Shown here piece after piece: positions 10,462-20,566 of a stretch of 64,000 nucleotides of DNA. The stretch comes from Phialophora verrucosa (Eukaryota > Ascomycota > Eurotiomycetes > Chaetothyriales > Herpotrichiellaceae): positions 501,001-565,000 of the forward strand of contig MSED01000011.1 in NCBI GenBank assembly GCA_002099365.1, read 5' to 3'. A model generated the notes under the pieces. It had not been told where the DNA came from. It saw nothing but the letters and a program-made list of their open reading frames with translations, and did no database searches. Position 1 is the stretch's first letter; the number at the start of each line of letters is the position of its first letter. A program made the position numbers and the translations under genes.

Positions 10462-12155
10462 ACGATCATTATCGTTGTGCCCATTACCGTGTCCATCACG
10501 CACGTCATCAGCTTGACTCGGCCTCGCGCCTGCACGGCAGGAGCTAGACTGGAATCCGGTCAGTTCTGCGCGCATGGCCTTCTCCTCGTATCTCCTCGAC
10601 CTGTTTTCTATAGCTGCGACCTCATCAACCTTACGCTTTTCCGGCTCGATCCAGGGTTTGGTAAAAAGGCAGCCTGCCTCACAGTGCATACTTTGCTAAC
10701 AGCGTCAGCGACCGGTACGCCTACGACGATCGGACTCCGTACATCCCCAGAGTCAGCGGCCAGTAAAGGGGCACAGGTCTTGAATCTTCCTCGACAATGT
10801 GCTCACCAGTGACGAGTTCAGCTGAAGAAAAGGAGCACGGTGCCAAAGATATAATATCTCTGGGGGAATGTCTGGTCTCCCCCGATCATCAAGCCATCTT
10901 CGACGTATCCTCGTCCACTCACCTCTGAGCACTAGACGAAGCTGCTTCTTGATAGGATTTGCGCGGTCCTTTCCCGCCCCTGTCCTGCACTCCCTCAGCC
11001 GTCCATCTCGACCAACCAACGTGATGCCGCTCCTCTCCTCTTTCTGTCTGGCCTTTCCTCATCATTCCTTCTCTTGTCCTCTACGAGCTGTTTGAGCTCT
11101 GCAAGATGCGGTCTAATTCGTTGAATGCCGCGACTGATCGCGGGTCAAGACGCTAGCCTCTAGCGAAGGAGACGGACCGAAGCTCAACGACTATGACCAC
11201 CGCAATTTAGTCTTTCCTAACCTCTGAAACGCCATAGACTAGGAACCCGGGGTCATGTTGCGGGTGTCGACACAGGCCACCGACTATATTAACGCTGCGT
11301 AGGCACGCCTCAAGGCTTGCAAGGCCGTGCTCGGGATTGCAATGCCACAGGTCAGAGATGACTTATTCATGGCTCAGATCAAATGGCGGGATGCTCGGGT
11401 CTGGAAACGGGAGTGGCCTTGAGAGAGGTCAGGGTTCGCCACTGAGCATATTGGCATTCTGTGGTTCATCTCTGCCTGCCTTGGAGCGCCTGCTTTAGCA
11501 TCGGGCAACGGGCGTCGCAGCAGTCGCAGGAGGCGGATACCTTTCGCGCAGCGCGTTGCAAACTGGACTTTCAGGATTCAAAACTCTTGCTCGCCCGTCT
11601 GCCATGCTCTGCCTTTGCTGATGGCGCTGCTGCCCTTACTTCTGCTAACTCGTAAAGCCCGGTGAGCCCTTTGCTTGCCTTTCCTGCTCGAGGATGCTCT
11701 CGCTCAGTGTGATGTGCCAGGGCGCGTCGTGCTCCGACGCCCGCGATCCTCCATCAGGGGCTTGTGAATGGTGTCTGCTGGCTACCGGGCGACCTTGTCT
11801 CTGGACGTGGGACTGGATCTCAGATCGGGCCCCTGGTAGCCTACTGGGCGGTGAAGTTGTCGAGGAAAGGCACAGCCGTTTCCTCTACGGCCTTTCCTGT
11901 TCTTGGTAAAAGTCTGACGGGGCCTAAAGGTCGAACTGCGCAGACCGTGGCGCGCCACTCTCCGTCAGGTCGAGTTTGGTGACATTCAACAGGCCAGTGA
12001 CAATCATCGTCCATTCGCTCTTTCGGAACTTGACCGTCTCCTGATTGAGGTATTGGTGTCAAGCCGGCAACAGGGCCAGGACGGTGGTGTGCCTTCCTGC
12101 TTCATTTAAGCCCTTGTGGGATGATTGACGAGGTGGAGGTTTCTTCGGTCGGGTC
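10462..12155. other. No recognisable gene; contains copy 2 of a dispersed repeat
   Basis: Only short overlapping frames are present. Around 11,270-11,460 the plus strand reads like a helical gag-type protein with a stop (ATDYIN, ARLKACKAVLGIAMPQ, DDLFMAQIKWRDARVWKRE) and matches about 6,121-6,290. The rest shows nothing I can name. Confidence 0.4.
11290..11460 (+). repeat. Dispersed repeat, copy 2 (partner at 6,121-6,290)
   Basis: Collinear matches to copy 1 include CAGAGATGACTTATTCATGG, TCTGGAAACGG and TTCGCCACTGAG. Here the coding-like reading is better kept, so copy 1 is the more decayed one. This is probably a relic of a retroelement gag region, judged only from the helical, charged composition and the nearby integrase remnant next to copy 1. 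Confidence 0.4.
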
Positions 12156-12416
12156 TTACCAAGCATTCTTGGGCATGCCAGACAGGCTCATGTCGTCGTG
12201 AAAGTTCGAAACTCTTTTGACGGACCATCCTGAGTGATATTGGCAACCTGCACACTCATCCGTTTCTCTTCTTCTATGCGTCCGAGAACGAAGCGGGAGT
12301 GCACCCCTGCAGAGGGTTGGGGCACCTTCCACAATAAAAGACGAGCAAAAATCTATTTCCCCAGCACAAATGAAATTGACTCCTTGTTCCATGCTTGCAA
12401 CGCTGTATGGATTCAT
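12156..12416 (-). CDS. Hypothetical Cys-containing small protein (86 aa)
   Basis: An ATG at 12,416 opens 86 codons with six or so cysteines (FICAGEIDFCSSF, TLCRG, DECAGCQYH). There is no signal peptide by eye and no family I recognise. A plus-strand frame covers the same stretch, so which strand is used, if either, is unclear. Confidence 0.15.
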   Translation of the reverse strand: MNPYSVASMEQGVNFICAGEIDFCSSFIVEGAPTLCRGALPLRSRTHRRRETDECAGCQYHSGWSVKRVSNFHDDMSLSGMPKNAW

Positions 12417-12732
12417 GCACAGCGTTCAGCCAGGACAAGACTCACAATGATGTCCATTCACAGAGTGCGATTGACCACGATCTCGCATGCGACCATCGAT
12501 GGACACCCCGAAAACAGTTTGCCACCATCCGACCACACTCCGTTCGGCGGCCCTTGCTACCTATGTGTCCAGGTCGACATCTTATGCATCAAAGAATCTT
12601 TGCTCCGAATAGCATGCCATATCCCAACAGCTCCCGCAAAGGGCCTTTGGAAGAATAGCTGGTGAAACCTCCATCGACGCCGCGTCAGTCGCAGCTCGTC
12701 CACGTTGAGCTTGTACTACACTGTCGGTAAGC

Positions 12733-14040
12733 TCAACGCTGAGTAGCGTTGTCTTGAATTTTGATACCCGTTGGATCGTAGAGTTCCCAAAACTCCTTCT
12801 CAGGGTAGCAGGTGTGCGAATACAGGGTTTTCCGGCCTCTAGGCTTTATGAGACTCCTTTCTAGTTCGTGGTTCTGATCCACAAAGTTCCCACCCTCAGC
12901 GATGATGCTGTTCCCCAGAAGCCGATGTTGAGCATCGAATGAGTCTTTCTGTCTTCTCTGCTGCTGGGGTGGAAAGTTGGAGGACCCGTCGCTTGCAAAG
13001 GATAACACCGTAATGGAACTACACAGACTCTTAGACGTATATTTGATCTGAACCGCTCGGCCGTACTGTACGCCAGTGAAAGGTCCTGGCATCATGAAGC
13101 CGAACGACATGTCACTCGCCTGCAGAGCTCGGAAGGTCGTCCGCGTACGCAAAAAGCCGTTCAAGACCACCTCGCGTAGCGACTGAAGGGACAAAACTGA
13201 AATGTGGGAATGCATGCAAACCAACCCAGAAGCATCCCGGGCCATAGCGGAACAGCTACTCAGCAATGGGGACGTAGTCTGTGGAAGGCTTTTCAAGAGA
13301 CTTGTCATTCACGCGAAGGAAGAACGAAGAATCCCACGGGCCACTGGACTTCTTGGTGTTTTCGGACGTCGGAATGTCGTCCGTGAATCGACCAGTCAGG
13401 CATGACAACAACCCTGCGGCTCTCGGAAAATATGATACTATCCACATTGCCGTTATACAGATCCTGTGTTTCCATTTGACTACCTGAATGACGTCTTCAA
13501 CGGAGGGATATAGATGATAGGACGTTCTGACAAAAGGTTGCGCAGGGATCAGCTTCATATCGAACTCTGTCGTGATTCCTAACGTCCCAAGTAATTCAGC
13601 AGCACCCCGAAACAGATCGACATTCTCGGACCTCGAAGCGTGCCAAATGACTGGTCCATCTGCGAGCACCATTTCAGTGGATTTGATAGTCTGATCGAAC
13701 TACTCTCACCCGCGGATCCAGCAAATCCGCCTCCGACAATGGTTCCTAGGAACTTGACCACGACGGGTGGGAGCAGTTCGTGGGCCAGGGTCGCCTGTAC
13801 GAGATTGTCCGTCGTGAAATTGGATTCCACAACTGCTGTACCCAACGCACTGACCTTGACGACCTTGAGCACATCGAAGAGGGCACTGATGTCGACAGTA
13901 CGCCGACCGTCGGTTGGCGAGTGCTATTCGCCGCGCCATGGCAGATAAGGAATGGTGGCGGCTGCTGAAGTAGACTCTGGCTGGTGAGATCTGTGCGACA
14001 TCTTTCCTTTGGTCGTGTCCAACCTCCGTACCAAGCGCTG
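12733..14040 (-). pseudogene. DHCR24/Diminuto-like FAD-binding oxidoreductase, heavily frameshifted
   Basis: Read 5' to 3' on the minus strand, successive frames give the FAD-binding-4 order: RKDVAQIS, ICHGAANSTRQ, DISALFDVLKVVKVSALGTA, LLPPVVVKFLGTIVGGGFAG with SAGESSS, then MVLADG, ENVDLF, LGTLGITTEFDMKLIPAQ and RFTDDIPTSENTKK. These are followed by STDYVPIAE, stop, LFRYGPGCFWVG, then FLRTRTTFRALQASDMS and finally YPEKEFWELYD. This matches the delta-24 sterol reductase (DHCR24/Diminuto) type of FAD enzyme from the flavin loop to the C-terminal EFWE-YD motif. Damage includes frameshifts near 13,945, 13,895, 13,700, 13,430-13,480 (two) and 13,190, and a TAG at about 13,256. The N-terminus is not clear. 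The substrate cannot be given; fungal homologues are diverse. Confident as a family, certain as broken. Confidence 0.75.
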
Positions 14041-14901
14041 AGCGAGATGGGGCGACATGCAGTTTGTAAGGGGCCGTCACCTTTGCCAGTCGGTGTATCG
14101 TTTCTGACCCGAGATAGCCACGATTCGCTGGGGCAATGCATCGAGGGTGGAATTCTGCCTGCTGAGATTGCTTTGCCACACATTCGTGTGCCGAGTGGAG
14201 AGAACGACGCTTCTCGGGCCTGGGCCACTAATCAGAGTCCGTGGCTGTAATGCCTCTAGCTCTCGCACTCACTACTCGCACGCAGCCTCTAAGGAACGGG
14301 CACATACAGGAATAACGTCGTCTACTTCGTGCCGCGGTCGCCACCTGAGCCTCGTATCTTCGCCGTGGGGCAAGGTCAATTTGTGACCTCCGGCGCCGCG
14401 TTGGTTACAGTACCTCATACCGGCCGAGTATGATCCTGTGTCGAGCCTTGGGTCCTCAGTCATAATACTGGCCGAAAGAGGGCGTCCGACCCGACTGAAG
14501 AGTGCCAAAGGTGCAACAGGGCAGTTCATGATACAAGTTCAACCCCGCAACACGTAGGAACAGGAACGGGAACGGGAAAGCTGAGGGTGAGGGTGGGTTT
14601 TGAACAAACAGTGTACGAGCGGCTTAGGAGGGAGCCACTGGTGTGTTCAATGCTGTGTGAGATGGTGGTCGTAAGCAAAGCGAAAGCGGACCCCAACCCA
14701 TATCATACGGCCGCGTAAACCCAAGAAGAAACACTCCGACCCTATGTGGCACTAACGTCCTTCCATGGCCTCAACAGGAAGGTATGACTGGTATGGCGCG
14801 GCATAGCACACCTTGCCGTACCACTTTACGTGCATCCAGTCCGTGATCTCTTTCGTCACATGGTCTAATATTCCCTCTTCGGAACGTCCTAGTGTCGGGC
14901 C

Positions 14902-14977
14902 CAGTAGGGATTCTCCTCCTCACCTCAGGTCGAGGTCGCTAGATTACTAGCATACATTCTGAGGAGAATCCCTACTG
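14902..14977. repeat. Perfect 17-bp inverted repeat, 42-nt loop
   Basis: CAGTAGGGATTCTCCTC at 14,902-14,918 is the exact reverse complement of 14,961-14,977. The stem has no mismatch and no bulge. It could be the core of a miniature inverted-repeat element or a transcribed hairpin. No gene overlaps it. Confidence 0.7.
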
Positions 14978-14989
14978 AGGAAGGGATGG

Positions 14990-15715
14990 TGCAAAGGGAC
15001 CGAGTCCCGACGACCAGATCGAGCTGGCGTTGAAGGATGGCCTTTTCGAGAACAAGAGCGAGATCGACAATTACCCAATTGACGAAGCTCTCTCTGAGAG
15101 CAACATACCGAAGTACGACGCGATTATGAAGCTCTAGGAAGCTCTAGGAAGCTCTAGGAGCCTTTACACATCAATGAAACCAAACGGAGTCTGTCAAGAG
15201 TAAAGCTGGCAAGCACGATGTACATCAGAAAGAACCCGGGTGCGGATCCCCGCAACATGAAAGACGTCAAGCACTTCGCGGAAGTCGTTGCCCGCTTCAT
15301 ACGTCCAAGGTCCGACATGGGAACGAAACGGGCAACCGTCAATTCGGTACGAAACAAGAGGCGAGCACATATGTCGATGTGGCCAGGACAGGCTGCTCAA
15401 GCGATTACGAAAGCAGTTCACGATTCCATGGCTCCAATAAGTATCCCCAACTACCCTCTCGCAAAAGCACTACATCCTCCAGTTCCGTGGCATTGCTGAC
15501 TGGAAGAAGTACATCGAAGAGGTGTTGAAATATATAAAATGGCGGCTCTCGCCGAGACAGGAAGCACCGACGTATCTGACCATCGAAAACTATGTTATCA
15601 TAGAGGAGTGCCTTTAGTAAGGTAACCACCATAACTACACCACGAAGGGGACTCTCCCGACGGGACCCAAAGGGATGGATTTGTATGCTCCTCGCCGGGA
15701 AGTCCTCATCAGGTT
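14990..15715 (+). pseudogene. FluG/DUF3435-like (tyrosine-recombinase-like) N-terminal fragment
   Basis: The plus strand encodes, with stops and frame changes, a series typical of the N-terminal part of fungal FluG/DUF3435-type proteins: SEIDNYPIDEALSESNIPKY, then RVKLASTMYIRKNPGADPRN and MKDVKHFAEVVARFIRPRSD, then ITKAVHDSMAP, then QFRGIADWKKYIEEVL and APTYLTIENYVIIEECL, then HNYT. A TAG at 15,135 begins a triplicated 10-bp unit; TGG to TAG there would fit a RIP-type change. The C-terminal catalytic part (R-H-R-Y tyrosine recombinase motifs) is not present before the next frames, so it is a fragment. The family assignment rests on recalled sequence pattern and needs a profile search. DUF3435 proteins include the captains of Starship elements, but nothing else here supports such an element. 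Confidence 0.45.
15128..15157 (+). repeat. 10-bp direct repeat, three perfect units
   Basis: GAAGCTCTAG occurs three times head to tail inside the FluG-like remnant and shifts its frame by one base per unit. It looks like replication slippage in a dead gene. Confidence 0.85.
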
Positions 15716-16050
15716 CCAACGTCCGAGCTGATCCCTGGCAGGATTATTCGTGTTAAAAAGTTCGATTTGCCGAAGTTAGGCAAATATGCTGGCACGATCC
15801 CCTCGAACGGTGATTGCGTTGACGTCGTGACGTGCCAGTACTTCGTAGATTGAAACGAACAGTTATAGTCGACAGCTACAGACATGCAGCTTGCTATTGA
15901 CGGACTGACCGTGACGGGCAGTTCGAATGATAGTGGAACCTCTGGAGGCAATGTTCCCCAAGCAGCTTTGAGCTGCATGAACGACGCATTAAGTAGTCCT
16001 TCCCCAGCCCCCGTGGCCCAGCAGATGTGAGCAACCTTCGTTTCGTTCAT
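15709..16050 (-). CDS. Hypothetical protein (113 aa)
   Basis: An ATG at 16,050 opens 113 codons with a protein-like composition (FELPVTVSPSIASCMSVAVD, then GIVPAYLPNFGKSNF). It has no signal peptide and no motif I know. Its 3' end meets the FluG-like remnant tail to tail. It may be a gene fragment. Confidence 0.2.
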   Translation of the reverse strand: MNETKVAHICWATGAGEGLLNASFMQLKAAWGTLPPEVPLSFELPVTVSPSIASCMSVAVDYNCSFQSTKYWHVTTSTQSPFEGIVPAYLPNFGKSNFLTRIILPGISSDVGT

Positions 16051-16119
16051 ACTGAATTTGCACTGCTCCGTGCCAGGTAAGTAGGCGTGTCAGTCTGCTA
16101 TTCGTAGTGGTCGATTAAC

Positions 16120-16359
16120 ATGACACAGTCATCATCGCGCTTCATCATAGCCGACAAGCAAAGTACAAACTCCGGCAGGAGCAGTGCGTGCACCAAATGC
16201 CGCCACCAAAACAACGAGCACGCATACGAATCGTGCAAGCATCCCGGTGGCAGAGTACAGTGGAAACGATGTCAAGTGAGGCCGAATCGAGGCGGAGAGC
16301 ACTCCAGAATCTGCAAAGCATGCGATCAGCATCCTAGTGGGAAACCTGACTGGTGGTAA
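16120..16359 (+). CDS. Small Cys/His-rich basic protein (79 aa)
   Basis: An ATG at 16,120 (context TTAACATGA) opens 79 codons. The middle carries CTKCRHQNNEHAYESC, then WKRC, then CKACDQHP, giving seven cysteines with two CxxC pairs, which could bind a metal ion. There is no signal peptide. The last residues (PDWW and the stop) fall in the first unit of a 17-bp tandem array that continues beyond the stop. The family is unknown. The regular Cys spacing makes it somewhat better than a random frame. Confidence 0.3.
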   Translation: MTQSSSRFIIADKQSTNSGRSSACTKCRHQNNEHAYESCKHPGGRVQWKRCQVRPNRGGEHSRICKACDQHPSGKPDWW

Positions 16360-16445
16360 AGCCCGACTGGTGGTAAAGCCCGACTGGTGGTAAAGCCCGA
16401 CTGGTGGTAAAGCCCGACTGGTGGTAAAGCCCGACTGGTGGTCAT
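16348..16445 (+). repeat. 17-bp minisatellite, about 5.5 units
   Basis: GACTGGTGGTAAAGCCC repeats perfectly at 16,348, 16,365, 16,382, 16,399 and 16,416, with a partial unit at 16,433. The first unit holds the end and stop of the small Cys-rich frame (16,120-16,359). The perfect identity implies recent expansion. Confidence 0.95.
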
Positions 16446-16528
16446 AAGGTCGTGTCCGGTCGAAATGTTCGAAAAATACCGCGAGATATTCATTGGTCGC
16501 AGCACGACATCAGATCCAATTCCCAACT

Positions 16529-18350
16529 TTATTCAAAAGATTCATTGTCACTGCTGTTTGCCGCAGGTGATCCTTCACGATCATCCTCAAGCTGAACCCA
16601 AACATCTTTACAAGCCTTTTCTGGAGGGTTACCTTCACCGTTGATCGTTACCCATCGGAAGATCTCGAGAGAAGCTTCTCGGGATGCTTTCTGGTCCGTC
16701 AGTGGGGCTTGCGGAAATGCCATCTCCTGCAAGTCTCGGGGCGTAGAAATGCCTTGGAGCAAGTCTTCAGTGGGCACACCCAGACCTCGATCCTCAATTT
16801 GAGAGGAGCCGTCAAGCCCCCAGGTCCAGTATCTGTAGGCCAGATGATGTCTCCTGCAGTGTAGGTGGCGAGCGACCCGCAAAGCACAGTTTTGAACAGT
16901 CGTGTAACCAGGAGGAGCCCAAGGTGTGAATGGACGAGCGTTGTAAGACAGATCGTCTTCGATGGTTGGTGGGAGATAAAGTAGCCTCCATGCATCGGCG
17001 CGGCGAACCTTATCGCGGAAAAAGATATATGGCCCTGAGCCTGAAGTATCCATAAAAGGCTGGGGACAGCCGGTCCAGGCGAAACCGTTGATATCGAGAG
17101 GAGGCCGGCCACGCTCAATCCTTTGAAGAATCGTAGGGGTTAAACCACTCGCGACAGCGCCCAGCCAAATAATGGAGATTTGAGGTCGCCGAACAAAGAA
17201 GCCCGAGTACCTCAAAGTAGAGTACAGGACCATCGGCGACCACTAGAGCTTCCACGAAGTCACGCAAAATAGGGTGCAGCCAGGGAGTGACCTTGTTGGA
17301 CGTGATACCTTCCTCCCAAAATGTTCCGCACAAGCTTGATAGCACGATCTCAGGGCTGCAACTCAAAATAATGTAGTAGGGTAGTTCTTCGTACACCGCT
17401 TTCCACTCGGCTTCAACATCACTTTGAGGTTCTTTTGCAACGTGGTCAGTGGCCAATGGAAGCCTGACAATCGTGCCATGAAAATGGTGTGTTGAGAATG
17501 TCATAGCCACACCAAGCGCGACAAAGAACTGACTGCCTAGGTTGTGGAGAAGCGCAAAGCGAGCAAGAGCTTCGAAGGCCCTCTTCGACGACAGCGGAGT
17601 ATTTAAATCGCTGGTGACGGATCCGGATTCTTGCCATCTGAGGCCGAACGCTTTTCGGTCATTCCGAAAAATAGACCATGGCGACAAATACCCCTTGCTA
17701 TCGTGTTGTGAGATGACAGCCATCCACCCTGCACTGGGATGCAGAATAGACTCCCACCATCGAGTCACATCTCTGTCAGCAGTCCCAATGTCGATAGTCA
17801 CCAGATCACGTTCGGCTTGCTCTCGAGCTTCCAGGTGAGTCAACTTGGTGTAAAGCATCTTAGCTGTGTTGCCTTCTATCTCCACCAGTCGAACGGATAG
17901 AATATATGCCCAACCTAGAGCCAAAACTCCCATGAAGTTGGTCTGATGCCTCTCCTCGTCCGTTGTGCCAACCCAGGGACGAGGAATATCTTCGAAAACA
18001 CAATGAGTCGGCTCTTGAATGCCAAGTTGCAGAAGCGTCGGAATGGTTTTCATTTGGTCTTCGAGCCCGCAGTCGCACTAGTGGGCCATCGTCCAGGTAG
18101 AGGAGGCTTGGACGCAAAGAGTCGAGGTCGAAGACGCGCTGAGGCGACATGAATATGGTCGCTGTAAGTTGCTGCGGATGGATGGGACGCGACCAAGCAT
18201 GTTTCGAGGGTTTGCGAAAACAGGAGGGATTCCATCGCGATGCTGGGAGACAGCTCGCGCAACCAGCGTCTGCCAGTACTCACGCGAGTCACGGAGCGCA
18301 TCTTCTAGTTGTTGCTCATCTGGTTGGAGACAGTCATCTTCGGTGGCCAT
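16529..18350 (-). pseudogene. Conserved fungal protein of unknown function, two frameshifts
   Basis: An ATG at 18,350 starts MATEDDCLQPDEQQLEDALR. A strong donor (GTGAGT at 18,283-18,278) and an acceptor TTACAG (ending 18,162) define a 122-nt intron, with matching phase into exon 2, which reads SPQRVFDLDSLRPSLLYLDD and then GPLVRLRARRP. The protein continues one frame over as MKTIPTLLQLGIQEPTHCVF, then NFMGVLALGWAYILSVRLVE, down to VADGPVLYFEVLGLLCS. It switches frame again at about 17,200 to RRPQISIIWLGAVASG, FAWTGCPQPFMD, ADAWRLLYLP, and stops at 16,529. Both switches look like one-base indels in continuous conserved sequence; a 67-nt intron (18,078-18,012) could alternatively explain the first. 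Total length is roughly 580 residues. I recall such proteins as widespread in filamentous ascomycetes, without known function. Confidence 0.6.
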
Positions 18351-18393
18351 CTAATCGTGATACATATCAGCATCCCCCACATGGATTCAAGAA

Positions 18394-18948
18394 TCAAAAG
18401 ATGGTACCAAATGAACTGATTGAGGCATAGGACGACTCTGGTTCAAGAGTGGAGGCGACAAGTCCCTTCGATCGTTGACGCCGTCGTCCGAAGCGTCGTC
18501 GGAAAGGCAGAGGTCGAGATTTGGCTTTTGTCTTGCATTTTGATAGCTGCTCCTCCTCGCATCCACGTTCATTCCGAACGGCCTGGGCCTGTAGAAGGAG
18601 GAGATCGTCTTCCTGCGTTTGAGATGCGGTGTCGGCCGACGGGAGCAATGAGAGGCGGGTTCGGACTGTGACGGGGAAGGTTGTCCAAGGGCTGTAAAGA
18701 CGCCGCCAAGGCGTCACAGGCCGTATGGGTGTTCGAGACCCACGCGTAATAATACCGAAGGCCATCGTAACTATATAGTCAGGCGTCGCCCCCGACCCCT
18801 TGAATATGACCATGTTCTCCATTGAGTCACAGGACCATGAGGCTGAGAGGTAACCGCAAAGGGCAGGTATGCCGACTGTTGCGGGCAGTGCCACTTTGAT
18901 TGGCTTACTTGCGCCCCAAATTGATCGAGCTCCCAGCGTGCATCCCAT
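18394..18948 (-). CDS. Hypothetical protein (184 aa)
   Basis: An ATG at 18,948 opens 184 uninterrupted codons. The first third is mildly hydrophobic (PIKVALPATVGIPALCGYLS), and the last third has a strongly basic patch (PFRRRFGRRRQRSK) that resembles a nuclear localisation signal. It lies upstream of, and on the same strand as, the 18,350 gene, with about 40 bp between its stop and that gene's ATG. No family is recognised. The length without a stop is suggestive but not conclusive. Confidence 0.3.
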   Translation of the reverse strand: MGCTLGARSIWGASKPIKVALPATVGIPALCGYLSASWSCDSMENMVIFKGSGATPDYIVTMAFGIITRGSRTPIRPVTPWRRLYSPWTTFPVTVRTRLSLLPSADTASQTQEDDLLLLQAQAVRNERGCEEEQLSKCKTKAKSRPLPFRRRFGRRRQRSKGLVASTLEPESSYASISSFGTIF

Positions 18949-19110
18949 CTACATCAAGAGGATTTGACCGAGTCATGTCACAGTTATGATGGAGCAAACG
19001 ACTCAACCTGATGCCACACCACGTCTCACGGCCTGTCATACTTCCCAACCGGGGCGATCTCAATCTTCCACGCGGTTTCTGCCCGGGGGAAAACACCTGG
19101 CAACGAGACT

Positions 19111-19392
19111 ATGGTCAGCCTGATCGCAGAAGAGGAAGACGTGTCCACGTCAGACTCTGAACCGGAGAAATTGTCTGTTCAACGACACTGTCGAAGAATG
19201 ACCTCGAGTCAGACTTCACGGCAGCAGGACAAACAGACCGGGCAGACAGAAACCTCACTCAACAATGACCAGGACGATGACACCGAGGAGGACGAGAAGG
19301 CGTACAAAGCTGTTTTCAAAAGGCTTCAAAAAGAGCGGAGGCGCAACGGAGCTTGCTGTTTGGATCGAACAAGGTGCAAATTTCGAGCTTGA
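19111..19392 (+). CDS. Hypothetical acidic, charged protein (93 aa)
   Basis: An ATG at 19,111 opens 93 codons. The protein is highly charged: an acidic run (NDQDDDTEEDEKAY) is followed by a basic helix (FKRLQKERRRNG). Such a composition is common in disordered nuclear proteins. No domain is seen, and it may be the first exon or a fragment of something larger. Confidence 0.25.
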   Translation: MVSLIAEEEDVSTSDSEPEKLSVQRHCRRMTSSQTSRQQDKQTGQTETSLNNDQDDDTEEDEKAYKAVFKRLQKERRRNGACCLDRTRCKFRA

Positions 19393-20566
19393 CTCTTCTC
19401 AATTCAATTCTTCTGCTTTGTAGAGGCCCGTGCATGAGAACAGGTTGAGTGGTTCGTGAATTGATCAGATCTATCTTTCGAATCTGTTGCCTCACCTCCT
19501 ATCACCTTCCGTCAACTTAGTAAATCAGTCTGCCGCTGCTCATCAGGCCATCATTGATATATTCGCCCAACGGATTGAAAGCTTGTTCCTCCCAAAGGAT
19601 GTCCCTGCGAACAAAGTCGATCAAGCGATGTGAATTGCGGTACGCGACTATCTCGCGCGACTCTGGACCCGACAATCCTCGAATACTTTTAGTGAAAGGC
19701 GACAAAGATGCAACGGGGTTGTGAAACGTGTTCTTCCACCTCCCTACCTACAACCGTTCGGAGCGGGTCTTCGGGGAGACTTTCGATCATCTTTACACAT
19801 CTGCGACACGAATGGTAGTGCGTGCTCACCACCGCCGGCTGACGGAGGGGGCGCTCCAACGTTTGGGGGACCGACAAGCTTTCCTGACCGGCAGCCTCAG
19901 CCCATGAGACGGAGTGCCTGTGTCCATGTTGCACCTGGACGTATCAAAATAGGGCTCTCTGTCGCACATTGAGTAGAGGAACTTCGAATTTGTCTCTGAA
20001 ATCATTCTCGTTCTGGTCAGTCCCAAGTCTGGGCCAAATCCGTGCTTTCCAAGACTGTTTGAAATTCTGCGGAAAACAAGTTCTTGACTGACATACAGAA
20101 GCCGCATTACAAAAACGAAGTTGTTCTCGTCTTCTGGACTTGTCCTCGATTGGCCCATGTTTGCTCCAGACCTCTCCTTAGCGTCGTAGTATCCGAAGTA
20201 ACTTGGAGACGCCACGGTCCGTTCGACAGCGGGCGTATATGTGGATTTCCTTCGCGTCGGAAGGCCTCTTCGTTGCGACGCGAGATCGTCTCAGGCATCG
20301 TCCGAAAGCTGCCTTGTTCAGATTTCACTCTAGTCTCGGATGCGACAATTTGGCTCCATGCATGCACATTCAGCCTAGGCCTGGAGAAGGAGAGAACGGT
20401 CTATGAGCGCGGCCATCAGATAATGCTCCTGCTTTCGACGCAGGTGGAAACCTGCGAGAGACAACCACCGAAAGGAAGTGTCCAGGCAATGTGCTGGTAC
20501 CTGAGGCGGCTCAGCCGACGCCTTGCCCGAGGAAAGTCCAGTATCCTAGTCAAGAGCTTTCGTTGA

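Noticed and set aside
13202..13405. Plus-strand open frames opposite the DHCR24-like remnant
   Set aside because: They are antisense shadows; the minus strand carries the recognisable motifs.
14990..15715. A complete Starship element with a captain gene
   Set aside because: Only an N-terminal fragment is seen; no catalytic motifs, no terminal repeats and no cargo boundary.
18012..18078. A 67-nt intron as the only explanation of the frame change near 18.05 kb
   Set aside because: The phase fits, but the donor GTGCGA and acceptor AAGAG are weak and the sequence on both sides reads as continuous conserved protein; a one-base indel is likelier.
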